Positions 7,016-7,622 of a stretch of 7,622 nt of DNA are shown here, one piece after another. This DNA comes from Clostridiales bacterium UBA2432 (lineage in GTDB: Bacteria > Bacillota > Clostridia > Lachnospirales > Vallitaleaceae), in contig DDQW01000070.1 of the NCBI GenBank assembly GCA_002342805.1, forward strand, positions 1 to 7,622, given 5' to 3'. The translations under genes and the position numbers were made by a program. Below the pieces are notes generated by a model. The model saw only the letters and a program-made list of their open reading frames with translations. It was not told the DNA's origin and did not search any database. Numbering within the stretch: position 1 is the stretch's first letter; each line of letters starts with the position of its first letter.

Positions 7016-7338
7016 CCTATTTGCTTGATTTCTTCCACTGATAAACCGGTTAAATCAGCTATATCTTCAATACTCAATCTTTTTTTCAAAGCTTTTTGTG
7101 CCATTTCAATTTTTGTTTTGTTCACGCCTCGTTCCATTCCTTCTTCGCGAGCTATTCGTTCTCGTGTACGCTGGTCCATCAAATATTTTTCATGGGCTTC
7201 GATGCGTTCTCGTACTAGATCATCTGCAGATATTTTTGAATATTCTTCATATGCCATTTTAAACACATCCTCTCTTTCCACTAATTCATTAATCATTTCA
7301 TCTTGCTCCTGATCTCCTAAGTTTTTAATAAAAAACAT
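7000..7338 (-). pseudogene. C-terminal fragment of an Rpn-family (PD-(D/E)XK) protein
   Basis: The 112-residue open frame starts MFFIKNLGDQEQDEMI and reads the typical Rpn-family tail: helices around VFKMAYEEYSKISADD, a charged ERIAREEGMERG stretch (E/G-rich, usual before the tail), and a final AQKALKKRLSIEDIADLTGLSVEEIKQI helix-turn-helix-like motif. The whole nuclease domain, about two thirds of a normal protein, is missing. There is no ribosome binding site, an in-frame TAG sits directly before the ATG, and palindrome E3 begins 3 nt upstream, so expression is unlikely. The stop codon lies inside palindrome E2, giving a non-family tail GNTNT. It is best read as a decayed gene truncated at its 5' side. 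It is not the missing tail of the left-edge Rpn gene as the DNA now stands, since that gene runs leftward off the window. Confidence 0.75.
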
Positions 7339-7341
7339 CTA

Positions 7342-7462
7342 TGGTTTGGGTGTCAAAACTATATTAGTTGTTCTTTGCATACAATATCAGTAGAGCAACG
7401 TTTCAATGAACTACATGATATTGTATGCGAATTTGAACAACTTAGTTTTGATGCCCAAACCA
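7342..7462. repeat. Palindromic element E3 (about 121 bp)
   Basis: Arms 7342-7393 and 7411-7462 are reverse complements with few interruptions: tggtttggg at the ends, tcaaaacta, agttgttc, gcatacaatatca and gtag / ctac flanking a 17-nt loop (7394-7410). It shares no obvious sequence with E1 or E2, so it is probably a different palindrome family. It occupies exactly the place where the missing 5' part of the Rpn fragment would join. Confidence 0.7.
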
Positions 7463-7489
7463 CAAGATTTGTAACCTTCATCTGTCACT

Positions 7490-7498
7490 ATTATATCA
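7490..7498 (-). promoter_or_regulatory. Extended -10 promoter upstream of E3 and the Rpn fragment
   Basis: The minus strand reads TGATATAAT, a perfect TATAAT with TGn extension, preceded by no convincing -35. It points at E3 and the Rpn fragment and may be the original promoter of the now broken gene. A transcript would carry the whole E3 hairpin. Confidence 0.4.
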
Positions 7499-7533
7499 TG
7501 GATTTTTGGCAACTGAAAGTAATGAGAATTAAG

Positions 7534-7622
7534 TATGTCCAATAATAAACTATGTGCCAATCCATTTCACCTAGAGTTTCATGAGCTTAAGAAAAGACCA
7601 CGCAACGGATTCTAAACTCGCT
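7534..7622. repeat. Second copy of palindromic element E1, cut by window edge
   Basis: Same orientation as 6419-6507 and identical except for c to t at 7561 and g to c at 7606 (87 of 89). It stops at the window edge inside the central loop. The 1115-bp offset means the two copies bracket the E2, Rpn fragment and E3 region as direct repeats. Confidence 0.85.

Noticed and set aside
6827..7312. Plus-strand 161-residue open frame
   Set aside because: It lies antisense to the Rpn fragment and runs through palindrome E2; its product resembles no family, whereas the minus strand has a clear family pattern.
6419..7622. CRISPR array or regularly spaced repeats
   Set aside because: Repeat copies are long palindromes at irregular distances, not short repeats with uniform spacers, and no cas gene is present.

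Overview
The window is AT-rich and looks like a low-GC Gram-positive bacterium, most likely a clostridial Bacillota. The grounds are strong AGGAGG-type ribosome binding sites, AT-biased codon use, a lipoprotein adaptor paired with an RND pump with no outer-membrane channel gene in view, and pieces of Rpn-family (PD-(D/E)XK) proteins. No ribosomal or housekeeping marker is present, so finer placement is not possible. All genes with recognisable products lie on the minus strand.

Right to left, in the direction of transcription: 7342-7622 and 6419-7338 form an accessory, repeat-rich stretch. It holds the C-terminal half of an Rpn-family protein (7000-7338) and three long imperfect palindromes: E1 at 6419-6603, E2 at 6825-7015 and E3 at 7342-7462. 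A second E1 copy starts at 7534 and runs off the right edge. E1 and E2 share a nearly identical central loop in opposite orientation, so they look like two members of one palindromic element family.

The centre is a two-gene efflux operon. An extended -10 promoter near 6336-6344 precedes a periplasmic-adaptor-type lipoprotein of the HlyD/AcrA family (4991-6268), and 8 nt further on comes a full-length RND transporter (1626-4982). The lipoprotein would anchor on the outer face of the membrane and work with the pump, exporting an unknown substrate. No regulator gene is in view.

Downstream of the pump lies an AAA-family ATP-binding protein (381-1562) of the type often found in defence islands. 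It keeps its Walker B, signature and H motifs but lacks the Walker A P-loop, apparently through an in-frame deletion, so it is probably inactive or altered. Beyond it is a gene-poor 200 bp, and then the N-terminal part of another Rpn-family gene (1-180), which leaves the window at its left edge.

The most interesting material is the palindromic element family next to the Rpn remnant and the P-loop-less ATPase. I see no complete new multi-gene system. The repeats may be non-autonomous mobile or terminator-like elements, which is an inference.
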